Shown in pieces: positions 41,736-52,999 of a stretch of DNA of 64,000 nt. This stretch comes from Geosiphon pyriformis (taxonomy: Eukaryota; Glomeromycota; Glomeromycetes; Archaeosporales; Geosiphonaceae): contig JAAOMT010000566.1 of NCBI GenBank assembly GCA_016748015.1, positions 185,908-249,907 of the forward strand, written 5' to 3'. The notes below the pieces were generated by a model that was not told the origin of the DNA, did no database searches, and saw nothing but the letters and a program-made list of their open reading frames with translations. Each line of letters opens with the position of its first letter. The first letter of the stretch is position 1. A program made the translations under genes and the position numbers.

Positions 41736-44700
41736 CTGTTCATTTTTCTCAGGCTAATAATATCAATTTTGTAATAGCAAGAGCAGTTAATGAATCTTCA
41801 TTTGTGGTTTTGGGCAGTAACTTCAATAAAGATGGCTTCCAAAGATGTGCTAGCTTCAAAAAGTGTCTGGATCTTGGTTTAGTTAATTTCTTGGGTAGAA
41901 GTTCCTATATTAAAATGTCCACATGGGCTAATTCTCAGAGCATGATTAAGACTATTGATTTTTTGTTTATTTCTTTGAACTTGGTAAATGCTGTAGTGGA
42001 TTACGAAGTGTCTGATGTTGGTGAATTTTTTGATACTGACTATCATGCTGTTTTTGTGTCTGTGAGTTTGAGTAGACTTTTGGATAAGTGGTTAAATTTT
42101 CTTCACAAGCAAGTAAATAGAGATCAGTAGAAGTTTGATTTCAAAGGTGCTGATGAAAATAAATAGAACAATTTCAAAGGTGCTATATTAGCTAATGCTG
42201 TAATGTTCTCAAATGAGTTTGCCACCTCTGCAAGATTTTTGGATTTGGATGCAATATAAGATATTATTCGCAAAATAATGGTTTTTTCAGCTAATGAGGT
42301 GTTTAAAAAGAAATGATTTAAGGGCTTTGATAATGTATTTACTAAAAAATCTTCAAGATTTCATAAATTGGAGCTCTTGATCTCTAGGATTGTCAGAGTC
42401 TCACATAAGAAGAGTATTGTAAATTTTGATTCTCTTATGAGATGCTGGATTTTTCTGAACAATGTTAAGACTTTAGTCATTCAAGAAGTTGTAGACTCTG
42501 GTACTAACTCTGGTCATGTCCGTTTTGTTTTTTTTGGTGTTAGGAAGTATTATCATGCTGCCAAGTTTGCTGAATTTCTGAGGGCTAAGGAGGCAAATGT
42601 CAGATCTGTTATAGATAGACAGATAGAAAGCTTTGAGACGAATAAGAGTCATACTATCAAGAGTGTTCTGGAGCATCCTTTCCACAAAGTGGTTCTGGAC
42701 TATCTGGTTGTTGATGACAAACTTATCTTGGAGCCTAATTCAATTAGGTCTAAGGTGGACATTATTATGGAAGGATAGACCAGGAAGGATGGACCAGAAA
42801 GCATGGTGTGGTTGCTGATGTCTTTAATGTTTGGTCTCATCAATATTGGCCATTGGATTATGTTTTTAATGAGGCCTTTTCTGGTGTAATGCATTCAGTT
42901 AAGTTTAGTAAGCTGTTTAATGTGATTTTCAATTTGCCTAATGACAAAGCTGCTGGTCTTTTGGGTATTACAAATGAGTTTTGAAAACATTGTAATAAGT
43001 CAATTCTGGATATGCTTTTAGTATTTTTAAACTTTTGTCTTTCTTGTGAATCTGTGCTCGAATCTTAGAAAAAGGCTTGGGTCTCAATGATTTCTAAACC
43101 ATATGAGTGAGAGAGTGTTTTCATGAATACTTGCCCTATTGTTTTGATCAAAACAGCTCATAAAATCCTTTCCAAAATACTCTCTGATAGAATTTCTTTG
43201 GCATACAGCACTTTTGACATTCTTTGTGAAGACAATTTTTCAGTTTTAAAAGATACAACAACTTAATTTCCTATTTTTGCAATTAGATTAGTGGTTGAAA
43301 ATGCATTGGAAAAGAATCGGGAGTTCTGGCTGGTTTTGCAGAATATGCAGAAAGCATATGATTCAGTCAGCTGGAAACATCTCGAGAAAAGTTTGATCAA
43401 GATTAAGATGTGCAGTAAGTTTATTTGGTTTTTTGGTGGTATTCATAGAGATCGTACCAACAGAATGATGACAGATTTTGGGTTGACATATAGTTATTGT
43501 GTACATAATGGTTTGGACCAAGTGGAGGTCTTTTTTTCACTTCTGTGGCACATATTTTATGATTCTCTGCTATGCAAAGTCAAGAGACAGGAAAGCATGT
43601 GTGATTATAGATTAAGTTCTTATTTTATTTCAAAAAATGGTTGTGCTAAGTCCTGAACTGGGCTTTCTTCTTTTTTTGCTGCTGGTGCTTTCGTCGATGA
43701 TACAATTTGGGTTGGTAGTAGTCAGGGAGCTACTCAACATATTTTCAACATTGCAAGTGAATTTTTTTGGATAAATGATATTTCTATCAATAACAACAAA
43801 ACAGTGGCCATTTCTATTAATAGTAGAGTCAGCACTCCTTCTCTTTCTATCAGTGGCTTGCCAATTTCCATTGCTAAAAAGGGTGAATCTCATCAATATC
43901 TGAGTATTTTTTTCTCAACTGAAGGTCTCTCAAGGCCTAGTTTGGTAAAAGCAAATTCAGACATTCGTTTTTTTACCAATTTGGTCCTGAGAAAAGCTGT
44001 CTCAAATAAGCAGTTCTTATATTTGGTTTTAGCAGTTCTTTATCCTATAGTTAGTTACAAAACACAGTTCAGTTTCATTCTCATTAGTACATGCAACAAA
44101 TGGAATGCTTTGATTCATAAGAGCTTGAAATTTAAATCTGGCCTATCTCTTAATTTTTCTAGTAATACAATTCACCACCCTTTCTTTTATGGTTTGAAAT
44201 CTTTCTTTTAAGTTCAGTTTGAGAGCAAAATGGCCTCTCTTGTTAGTTTTGCAAACTCGGATGGTGTCTTGAGTTGTTTGTTTTTTCACAGATCCCATGA
44301 CTTGTAGGTCCTATACTGGCATCCTGCTTATCTATTGAGTTCTCCTGTGCATATTTATGTCAATGTTTCCAATAACTTTTTTGTAAGCATGGTTCAGATT
44401 TTTCTTGATTGCAATTTGTCTCTGGGTGGCTTTTTGGCCAATTCCTTTTGGTTTTGTAATGGGGTCCCTATGTCTGCTGTTCTGGGCAAATCACAGTTTC
44501 TCAAGTTTTTCTCTTCTCTCTAATGATATGGTATTGTCTTTGTAAACCAACTTCATGATTATTATGGTTCTGTCTTTGATTGGCACACCTTCAAACATTA
44601 GAAGAAATTAAACTCTTATGGTCTTGTTCCTGAGTGGTTCAAGCTTTCTGTTGCATTTCTCAATGATAAAAGTTTCTCTTTCATTTATTTCTCAGTTTCG

Positions 44701-46076
44701 GATGGTATTGGTTTTTTGAACATTCTTGAATCTAGTGATTTTGCTTCTGTCTGTAATCGTCTCTCACAAGTTAGTGCTAACAGTTTGTTGGTGTATACAG
44801 ATGGGTCTCTTAGTAACCTGGGCACAGTTGGTTATAGAGCTGGTGCTGCTGTTTTTTTTGAGAACATTGATTTGGGTTTGGGTATTGGTGTGTCAGGTTT
44901 AATATCATTCACTTTGGCAGAGTTGCAGACTATTACACTGGCTCTAGAAAGTGTCCCTCTACTGAGCTCTGTTAATTTGTTTTTGGATAGTCAATTTGTG
45001 CTGGATGCCTATAAGTCTGAATTAGGTCTGGCAGTTCCTGACTTTTATAATCAGTGTTGGGTCAAACATTGTCATATTGTCAATGTTATTCACAGTAAAA
45101 ATTTGAAGGTTAGCTGGCATAAGGTTAAAGGCCACTCTGGTGTTTCAGGAAATGAGTGCACTGATATAATTGCTGGTGATGCTTCTCTTTTTAGTTGATA
45201 TCTTCCTCCCCACGTGAATGAACACTTCATAATAGCTGGTGGTAGTGTGGTTTCTGGCAATTCTTGACATTTTGTACATGATATTTATTGTTTGGTTTGT
45301 CATACACACTAAGAGGTTGGTTTTGGTTCCAAGTTTTTGGTGGACAGTTTGCTTTCTGAAGTTGACTGGTTTTGTTCTTCTTTGGTTTGGCACTCTGACT
45401 TGTACATGGCTGCTGGTTTCACCAGCAGACCCTTGGCTAATGTATGCACTTATTTTATGAAGGCTTTGTACCACCAGCTACCAGTTGTCATTCAGAAGTG
45501 TCTGTATAATAGACTATATCCAAGTGTGTTGTGCTTATATTGTGGCAATGTGGAAGTATCAAATCATGTGTTTTCTTACAAGATTGATGATTTTGTCTAA
45601 CATCAGTTGCTAGAATTCTAAATGGACTTCTAAAAGGCAGTTTCTGGTCTCTTTTATTCTTTTTTGGGCATACTACAACTGTTGTCTTTATGTGTTTCTG
45701 ACTTTTCTTTGTTTATGGCTTTTTATAAGGGTTTCATTTTTAATGATTGGTTTTGTGAGGCAGTCACCATTTTTCAAGATCCCAAAATTGCTGGTTTGGA
45801 GATCATCAAATTTGTGTGCTCTTTTAGTCTTGATTTTAGGAATAATGTCTGGTCTGTTTATGCTAAACATTGTGCTTTTATGAAGAAGAATAGGTTGATT
45901 TCTCTCAGTGGTTTGGTTCTCATCTCAGTTTCTGGTTTGGCCTCAGGATTGTTAGTTGGGATAGTCAAATTGCTTGGCATTGCCAATGCTTTTGGAGTTC
46001 ATTTTGGTTTTTGCAAATCTTGTTTGTTTTTTTTAGATATAAGTGACTTAGTTTTAGTTCACATAGCTGTGTAGTG
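41736..46076 (+). pseudogene. LINE-C ORF2, main part
   Basis: Resumes HFSQANNINFVIARAVNESS. Endonuclease blocks (GSNFNKDG, TDYHAV) to 42130; linker to 42770; RT from KKAWVSMISKPYE (43070) with MQKAYDSVSW, GLDQVEVFFSLLW and the intact FVDDTIWVG (about 43693-43720); thumb and connection to 44523; RNase H at about 44785-45200 (YTDGSLSNLG, ELQTITLALE, LDSQFVLDAY, KGHSGVSGNE); C-terminal zinc motif VLCLYCGNVEVSNHVFSY (last Cys changed to Tyr); end FLDISDLVLVHIAV at 46073. Stops at conserved Trp positions include 42128-42130, 42164-42166, 42776-42778, 42982-42984 and 43066-43068. Confidence 0.9.
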
Positions 46077-46200
46077 TTGTTTTAATCAGCCCAAATGGCT
46101 GGTCATGTGTAGAAAATACATGATTCATGCCTAGTTTAGATCATTTCTTTGATGTATAGCACTAGGTAGTATTTGGACTTCACTTGTAAAGCAAAAAAAA
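46077..46200 (+). other. LINE-C 3' UTR and poly(A)
   Basis: Contains CCCAAATGGCTGGTCATGTG (about 46089-46110), the conserved LINE 3' block, then GCACTAGGTAGTATTTGGAC before an A-run at 46191. 46201-46354 is AT-rich spacer. Confidence 0.8.
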
Positions 46201-46354
46201 AAATATTTTTATTTAATTAAAATAAATAATACTAAAATTTTAATAAAAATATTTGTTAATAAACAGAATTTTTGTTAAAATTAAAATAAATAAATTGTTA
46301 ATTTTTTGTTTTAAAGTTAATATTATTGTTAAAAAATAATTAAAAAGTTTAATA

Positions 46355-49300
46355 TGTTGTGATGGGAAGGTTTTGGCTTGTTTTTTGAAATTGTTGAATT
46401 TATGTTTAAGTATGGATGCAGTTCTTAATCTGTAGAAAGAAGTGTGAATTTCAATGATTCTAAAATCTTATGAGTGAAATAGTGTTCTAATAAATACTAG
46501 ACCTATCACATTAGTTAAAACAGTGCATAAAATACTATCTAAGATCCTATCTGATCGGATATTTTTGGCTTGTAACAAGTTTAATGTTCTTCATGGTGAC
46601 AATTTTTTAGTGTTGAAGGGTACTTTAATCCAGTTTCCTATTTTTGCTATTGGTTTAGTCATTAAGAATGCTCTGGAAAAAAACAGAGAGCTTTAGTTAG
46701 TAATGCAGAATATGCACAAAGCTTATGATTTAGTAGACTGGCATTATTTGTGAGCAAGCTTGTATCACATCAAAATATGTGAATATTTCATTCAATTTTT
46801 CAGCAACATTCATGAGAACTGGATCAACAGGGTGATAATCAACTTTGGGCTTTTAGATGATTATAGAGTACATAATGAGTTGGATTAAGGAGAGGTCTTT
46901 TTCCTGCTGCTTTGGAAGATATTTTATGATCCACTTTTGTGTAAAGTGAAAAGGCATAAGCACTTATGTGGATATAAGATTGATTTTAAGTTCATAGCAA
47001 AGTCTGGCAAAATTAAGACAAGTGGAGAAAAAACTTCTTTTTTGGCTGCAGGCGCTTTTATTGATAATACAATTTGGGTCAGAAGTAGTCAGGCATCTAC
47101 ACAATATATTTTGAACATTGTAAGTGAATTTTTTGTGATCAATGATATCTCAATCAATAATGATAAGATGGTAGTAATTTCTATTAATCAGAAAGTTAAG
47201 AATGCTTTATTATTAATCAATAGATTACCAATTTTGATTGCTAAAAAGGGTGAGTTACACCAATATTTAGGTATCTTTCTGTCAACTGAAGGTCTCTTTA
47301 AGCTCAGTTTGGCTCAAGCCCATAAAAATATTAGGTTTTTTTCTAATATAGTGTTAAGAAAAGCTATTATGGACAAACAATTTTGTTATTTGGTTTCAGT
47401 AGTTTTGCAATCCATTGTTAGCTATCATACACAGTTCAGTTTTGTTGCTTTAAATATGTGTCACAAGTGAGATATTATGATTAAAAAAGATTTTAGAGCC
47501 AAAACTGGTTTACCATGTGACTTTCCCAGTGAGGTCTTATACCACTCTTCCTTATATGGTTTGAAGTTTTTTGAACAAATACAGTCTGAAAGAAAGCTGG
47601 TGTTATTGATTTTATTTTCTAATGACCACAGCATTCTTGAACATTTATTTGATCATAGATTTTTGGATTTGCAAGTTTTGGGATGGTTTTCTCTGAATTC
47701 TTTGCAATTTCCTGTTAGGTTGCATATTAGTCCTGTGAACAATTTTTTGGCAGGGGTGGTGAAGATTTTTTTGGGGAATAATTTATCTTTAGTGAACAAT
47801 TTACCTTGTGTTTTATGTGGGTCCAGTAATTTTTTGATGTCTGACATTTTGGGTCAGTCTTTGTATTACAAATCTATTTTTTTATTAAAATGTTTTGGTG
47901 TTGCTTTTGGTCACAAAATTCTTGACAAGAAAGGAAAGGTAATGGACTAAAAAACATTTTGGCATTAGAAGTGATTGAACCCAAAGGGCCTTGTGCCTTA
48001 CTGGTTTTCCTTGATGTTTGATTTTATGAACAATTCTGTTTCTTTGGAGGTTAGAGCTGCTATTGCTACTAAGGAAGATGTGCTGAGTGTTTTGGATTCT
48101 GATAGGTTCTTTGAAATTCATAATAGTCTACTGAAGGTATGGTCTGATTGTATTGAAGTTTATACAGATGGGTCTTTGAGATGTGCTGGTTCTGTTAAGG
48201 CAGCAAATAAAGCAGCTGCATACTTTCCAGCTGTGAATGTAGGCATTAGAATTAAGGTCACTGGACTTTTGTTCTCTATTTTAATTGAACTACAAGCTGT
48301 GGTGTTGGTTTTGGAGTGTGTTTTATCTTTATGCTTAGTGGTTTTGTATTCGGATAGTCAATCTGCAATTGATGCCTGTATTTCCGAGGCTTTTTTGACT
48401 ACTTCTGATTTCCATAACCAATGTTGGATCGAAAGATTACAAATAGTCAATCTCCTTAAGGACAAAAATATTTCAATTAAGTGGGTGAAAATTAAAAGAC
48501 ATTCAGATGTATTGGGCAATATTAGAGCTAATGTGTTGGCTAATGAAACTACTTCCTTATCTCTTTTTTTGTCAGTTAAAACCTGGGAGAGGTTTTTGGT
48601 TGCTGAAAAGACTGCCATATCTGGCAATGTTCATCATTTTGCTTGAGACTTATACCAGTCAATATGCTGTGTTTGTTAGGAGGCTGGTTCGGATTTTGAT
48701 ATAGTTCTGAATGTTATGATTAGAGAAATAGATTGAGATGCTACTGTGACAGTTTGGCATCCTGATTCACACATGTCTTCTGGGTTCACCAGTAGAAAGT
48801 CAGCCAATTTACACACATATTTAATAAAAGCTGTATATAAGTGGCTGCTGATTGCAGTTAAAAAGAGATTGTATAATAGAAGTTATCTTGGTGTTTTGTG
48901 TTTGCTGTGTGACAAGGTGGAATTTTTTGATTATGTTTTCACTTGTTCTGATGACTCTGGTCTTCATGGAAACATTTTGGTTAAGACTGCTGAAAAGTGA
49001 ATGTCAATGTCTGGTCTTTCAGGTTCATCTTCATTTGCTATTCTGCTCTTACTCTCGGCATGTTCTTTAAATGTGAGTTTTTATACAGCAGTGTGCAAAA
49101 GTTTTGTAATGAGAGATTGGTATGCTGAAACTGTTTCAGTTTTTGAGAGAAAAAAGAAGGCTACTCAGACCCTTGTGGAATACATCAGATTTGTGGTGGA
49201 GTTGCAGCACACTTGAATTTGGACTATTAGAACCAAGCATAGAGTGGAGATAGAAAAGGCTGGCTTGGTTGGGGATAATGGTGTGGTTTCTGACTTGTCT

Positions 49301-49575
49301 AGCAGTGTAGTTTCTATGTTGTCAACTGGTGTTGTCCATATGCTTAGTGTTATAGAATCTTTTGCTGTTAGGTTTGGTAGATACAAGTTGTGTCATTTTT
49401 TCTTTGGTTTGGGTGGTAATGCTTTTATTACTATAGATGTATAGTGTTGCTTTGTCTGGCCCAAATGGCTGGTCACATGTAGTCTGTACATAAGCTGTAT
49501 TTAGTTAATTCCATTTAGTTTGGTTCTATGTACTAGATAGCAGTTGGGCTTCATTCATAAAACTTAAATAAAAAA
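46355..49575 (+). mobile_element. LINE-D: 5'-truncated LINE
   Basis: Begins inside the RT region (DGKVLA, matching DGKAAGL of other copies) and runs to a 3' UTR and A-rich tail (about 49560-49590). 5' truncation is typical of incomplete target-primed reverse transcription. Closest in sequence to LINE-F by eye (for example KRHKHLCGYKIDFKF). Confidence 0.88.
46358..49443 (+). pseudogene. LINE-D partial ORF2
   Basis: Broken RT (46360-46935: SYEWNSVLINTRPITLVKT, NMHKAYDLVDWHY). 46937-47470 has the RT active site as FIDNTIWVRSSQ (FIDD to FIDN). 47477-47950 is the connection; 47975-48646 is RNase H (YTDGSLRCAG, ELQAVVLVLE, SDSQSAIDACI, IKRHSDVLGN in place of KGHS). Then the C-terminal zinc motif VLCLLCDKVEFFDYVFTC (His to Tyr) and the end LGGNAFITIDV at 49441. 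Trp positions read TAG or TGA repeatedly (near 46433, 46692 and 47468). Confidence 0.88.
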
Positions 49576-49590
49576 AAATAAAAAAAGTTT
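49444..49590 (+). other. LINE-D 3' UTR and A-rich tail
   Basis: CCCAAATGGCTGGTCACATG (49461-49480) and TACTAGATAGCAGTTGGGCT before the AAAT/A tail. Shows the cleanest form of the shared LINE 3' block. Confidence 0.8.
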
Positions 49591-49935
49591 AATAAATTTT
49601 TTATAATAAAAAATTAATTTTAAACTTTTTTAATATATATAATTTAATTATAAATTCAATCATATTTTAAAATAATTTTTTTTTATTAATATATAAAATT
49701 TAATTACTATTTAATATAATGTAATTTATTTATTTTTTATATGTAATTAAATATGAATTTAATTTAAATTATATTATATTAAAACAAAAATAAACTTATT
49801 CTGTATAATAATATATATTTTAAAATAAACAAAAACAATAACAATTATAATATTAATAATCTTAATAATAAAATTAATTAATATAGCCAATTTAATTAAT
49901 TTAAGTTTTAAAAAAATTAATCTAATCAAGCTTTA
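49591..49935. other. AT-rich spacer
   Basis: A/T-rich DNA between LINE-D and the Gypsy-3 fragment; no signal seen. Confidence 0.6.
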
Positions 49936-49939
49936 ATAC

Positions 49940-51100
49940 TGCAAGTCGGCAGTATCTTAGAAAAAATATGAAATGGCTTGTATGGTTCTGGTGTCATTCC
50001 ATCTATTGGCTGCAATGGCTTTTCCAACATTGTTTAGCCACACTTGGGCATCATTTTCTTCACTTGTGAACTTTTTGAGTTTTGCTATTGGAGCATAAGC
50101 CATTAGATCCAAGTTTGGTTGTTGTTGTTGTTGTTGTTAGGAGGAGAGATAACTGAATTTGAGGTTGTGGTGGTGGCTGTTGTGGTGCAGCAACTGGTGA
50201 TGAGTTAATAACAATTACTGGGAGTAAGTGTTGTTGATTATTAATGTTGGGATTTGGATTGTTCTGATTTTGCTGATTATCAGGATTAAGATTGTTCTGA
50301 TTTTCCTGAGTTTGAATATTTGGGGTTTCAATTTCTGGGTTTTCTACAATTGGATTTTGGTAATTTAATTTCTAATTGTTATCTTCTTTTTCTTTTAATT
50401 TAGTTATCTCCTAGAGATTTGCAGTTTTGAAATCAGATTAAGGTAGTGGTGATCAAAATTCTGATGATATTAGGGATTATGATTTGAATTCTTTAAAGTA
50501 ATTGCTGTAAGTTTCCAATAATTCTGCTTTCTTTTATTTACTTTGAAATAGAAGTCATCCAAATGTTGATGTCATGTTTGATGCAGATGCACTTGCTAAT
50601 GCAATATTGATGATACTTCTAAGTATGTGATGATATGATGGATATAATGAAGATTCAATTCTTTGTTTTTTTTATGTTGGTAATTGTATTTCTTTTGAAG
50701 TTGTTGTTGGTGTTTGTAACTTTCCTTTACCCTTATTTGCATAGGTAATAAAAAATTATTGTTGAGTATATTTTTCAATTTTTTGATTGATTTCCCTGAT
50801 GATTGGTGTAAAACTGTAATTTCGTGGTAAACTGGTGTGTTGAATTAATTCTGCATAAAAATTTTCTCTTGCTGATTCAATGTCAACTGGTCTTTTTAGA
50901 AAATCTGTGATTCTTTTGTTGATGTAAAAATTAAAGACTGATTCTGTTGGATAATGGTTGTTGGTTAAGTCTAATTGTTGGCTGTACTGTTGAAATAAAA
51001 ATTTAGCAAATCCTAAATGGTTTGTTTCTATTATTTCTGATTCTGCTATTTTTGGATAATTGTTGTTAGTGCTGGTTCTCTGTAAGATTATATTTTACAG
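49940..51100 (-). pseudogene. Gypsy-3 gag, partial
   Basis: From right to left: the N-terminal domain (NHLGFAKFLFQQYSQQLDL, FNFYINKRITDFLKRPVDIE, NFYAELIQHTSLPRNY); Lys- and Thr-rich linkers with several stops; an Asn/Gln/Pro-rich region (NPDNQQNQNNPNPNINNQQH, near 50300-50220); a CAA/CAG-type run (TTTTTTT, 50120-50150); and the start of the gag core (LMAYAPIAKLKKFTSEENDA, QVWLNNVGKAIAANRWNDTR) ending at FLQDTADL. A different gag from Gypsy-1 and Gypsy-2, yet with the same overall order. Trp and Gln positions read as stops (for example near 50145 and 50375). Confidence 0.75.
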
Positions 51101-51109
51101 GGAGCACCA
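51101..51109 (-). promoter_or_regulatory. Primer-binding site of Gypsy-3
   Basis: TGGTGCTCC on the - strand, two bases from the LTR. Its first eight bases match the Gypsy-2 primer site. Confidence 0.6.
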
Positions 51110-51111
51110 AA

Positions 51112-51979
51112 TGTTACAAGTGATTATTTGGGGTCTTAAAGCAAATAACAAATCTGTAACTTGGTGCTTAATTGCTATAATAATGTTGATTTCTGAAGAT
51201 TGTTGGTATCTGAAGGTTTTTGTGATCTGAAAGTTTGGGTTGAGTTCTTTGTATAATAGACAGAGATTTACTATGGTTGATGTTGGTTAATTTTTCAAGT
51301 CATTTTTTCCAATTTTTGTCTTCAGCATGGTGGCTGGTTTAATCTGGCAGTTATGTCTTTCTGGTAAGCTATCTATTAATATATATATAATTCTACTCTT
51401 ATTTCTAGGTCTTTTACCAGGTTATCTGTAACATTAATAACTCAGCACTTTAATTTTTTTAATCAATTAGTACACAATAACAAAAGAAAATAAAATAAAA
51501 AAAATAAAAAAAAGATAAGAGAAAATAAGCCAAGGTAATTGCAAGTTAGTATCTCATCAATAGCTGTAATCAAAAGCTATTGTTTCAGTGTAGTTAAATA
51601 TCAATTACTATCAACATGAAATGTTAATAGTAAAGAGTAGATTGAAATAGTGAATAATTATTTATTGATATTTGTAGTGTAGAAGGTTGCTTAGATTAAA
51701 TTTAAACTGAAAGGTCTGTCTTTTCTTTTTTTAATACTACCACTATATATACATAATTAAAATTTCTCAATTTCTCAATTTTTTACACCAGGAATTCTGC
51801 AATTCCTCTTGAGAAAAATTCTGGAATTCTGGGATTCTGTGATTTCTCATATAAAAATTCTGAAATTCTTGGAATCCTGCAATTTCTCTAAGAGAAATCC
51901 TAGAATTCTATATTTACTATGACTACTTCTGATTGACTAATTTATATGCTAATATACTTCTTATATTCTATAAGTAACA
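51112..51979 (-). repeat. Gypsy-3 5' LTR (868 bp)
   Basis: TGTTACAAG (51112) to TAAGTAACA (51979). Contains a GAATTC/GGAATTCTG-rich array (51780-51915), TATATATAC near 51755 and the purine-rich AAAAGAAAATAAAATAAAA part near 51485. Confidence 0.85.
51780..51915. repeat. GAATTC-rich array in the Gypsy-3 LTR
   Basis: Repeated AATTCTG/GGAATTC-like units with GAGAAA/TTTCTC spacers. The reverse counterpart is at 4588-4700 (GGAATTCC, GGATTCC, CAAGAATTCC). Lies in the U3 side in the element's sense. Confidence 0.75.
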
Positions 51980-51984
51980 ATGAT

Positions 51985-52965
51985 TAAAAGAGCCACTACT
52001 TTTCTTTTTATTGTTGTCTTTCTGTTAAAGAAAAACAACAGTAAAAACATTTGATACACCAACAAAAGCACAAATAAAGCCCAAGTTTAATAAGATTAAA
52101 AACACATTAAAAGAATATTAAATACATAAAATTATCTAGAAAATACTTGTAATATTTTGGCCAAAATTAATAGTCAACTTAAAAATCAAGAATAGGCTTT
52201 CTATATCTTTAGAAAAATAATCTTTAATCAATATTATTTTATAAATACTAATTTTGTTGAAATTTATCTTTTATTTTAATTTTCTTTGAATTTATTAGAA
52301 ATAAGATACTGCTTTATTATAAGCGAAAAAATACAGATATTTAATATTAGTATAAGATAAAAAAAGTATTTCTGTAAGAGTTTTAAAGAAAAACACAATT
52401 AAAAGTATAAAAATATGACAAAAATTCTTTTTAAAGAACTAGTATACCAATGGCTATTAACAGTAATTTTGACAAAAACATTATATTATATACTAAAATC
52501 TAATAATAAAAATACTTACTAGAAAAAATTATTTAATATCTGCTAGAAAGTTAAAAAAACTTACTAAGCAAATCTTTAGATTTTTTAATAAAAAAATAGT
52601 AATAATATATTAAACAGAAATCTAATATAAATTAAAACAATGTTAACCAAAACTAATATACTTATTTTTACATTAAAATTAAATAATTCACTATATTATT
52701 ACTTGATCTAAAAAGCCATAGAAATTAATTATAATATAACCACTAGAAAAAGGAAAAAACACTTATAATATCAAACTTGAAAATTTATATTTCATAAAAT
52801 TTATTAGCAATTTATAACTTAATACTAAATCTTAACTTTGTTTTCATAATTATAGAAATTATATAATCAAAACTAATATACCAATAAATAAAGTCTTTTT
52901 ATTTTGTAAAAATGTTTATATTTCTTATATTATATATTACTATTTTTTAAACAAAATTAGTTATT
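51985..52965 (-). pseudogene. LINE-E ORF2 endonuclease fossil
   Basis: Near 52920-52850 the reading TKQKDFIYWYISF ... YIISIIMKTKLRF matches KQKDIIRWHKKIN ... VSIITETKLK of LINE-B. Further left only scattered similarity remains. No usable frame. Confidence 0.5.
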
Positions 52966-52999
52966 AAATAAAAAAATTGTTCAAACTCAAACCAATATT

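Larger units (their letters stand above)
19926..46200 (+). mobile_element. LINE-C: full-length LINE split by two Gypsy elements
   Basis: One LINE in three pieces: 19926-20106, 30026-32277 and 41736-46200. The reading crosses both interruptions exactly after removing one copy of the 4-bp target duplications: ORF1 around KPVG...LGTC | (CTGC), and ORF2 endonuclease around VFLAV | HFSQAN (CTGT). Without the insertions it is about 6.9 kb, like LINE-B and LINE-F, and ends in an A-run at about 46191-46202. It has many stops at Trp and Gln positions but keeps the RT motif FVDDTIWVG. Confidence 0.9.
49936..51979 (-). mobile_element. Gypsy-3 fragment (5' LTR and gag)
   Basis: A second Ty3/Gypsy family on the - strand: 5' LTR 51112-51979, primer site, and gag down to about 49940, where it ends abruptly; no pol follows. 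The same LTR family occurs as solo copies at 1890-2720, 4522-5337 and, decayed, at 55230-55970. It lies at the broken end of LINE-E. Confidence 0.85.

Noticed and set aside
42128-43068. Reassigned genetic code (TAG or TGA read as Trp) to explain stops at Trp positions
   Set aside because: Other copies and the host gene use TGG for Trp, stops also hit Gln and Arg codons, and ORFs end normally with the same stops. Deamination explains all of it.
50596-50778. Small - strand protein-coding gene
   Set aside because: Lys/Gln/His-rich chance frame inside the decayed Gypsy-3 gag, in a different frame from the gag blocks.
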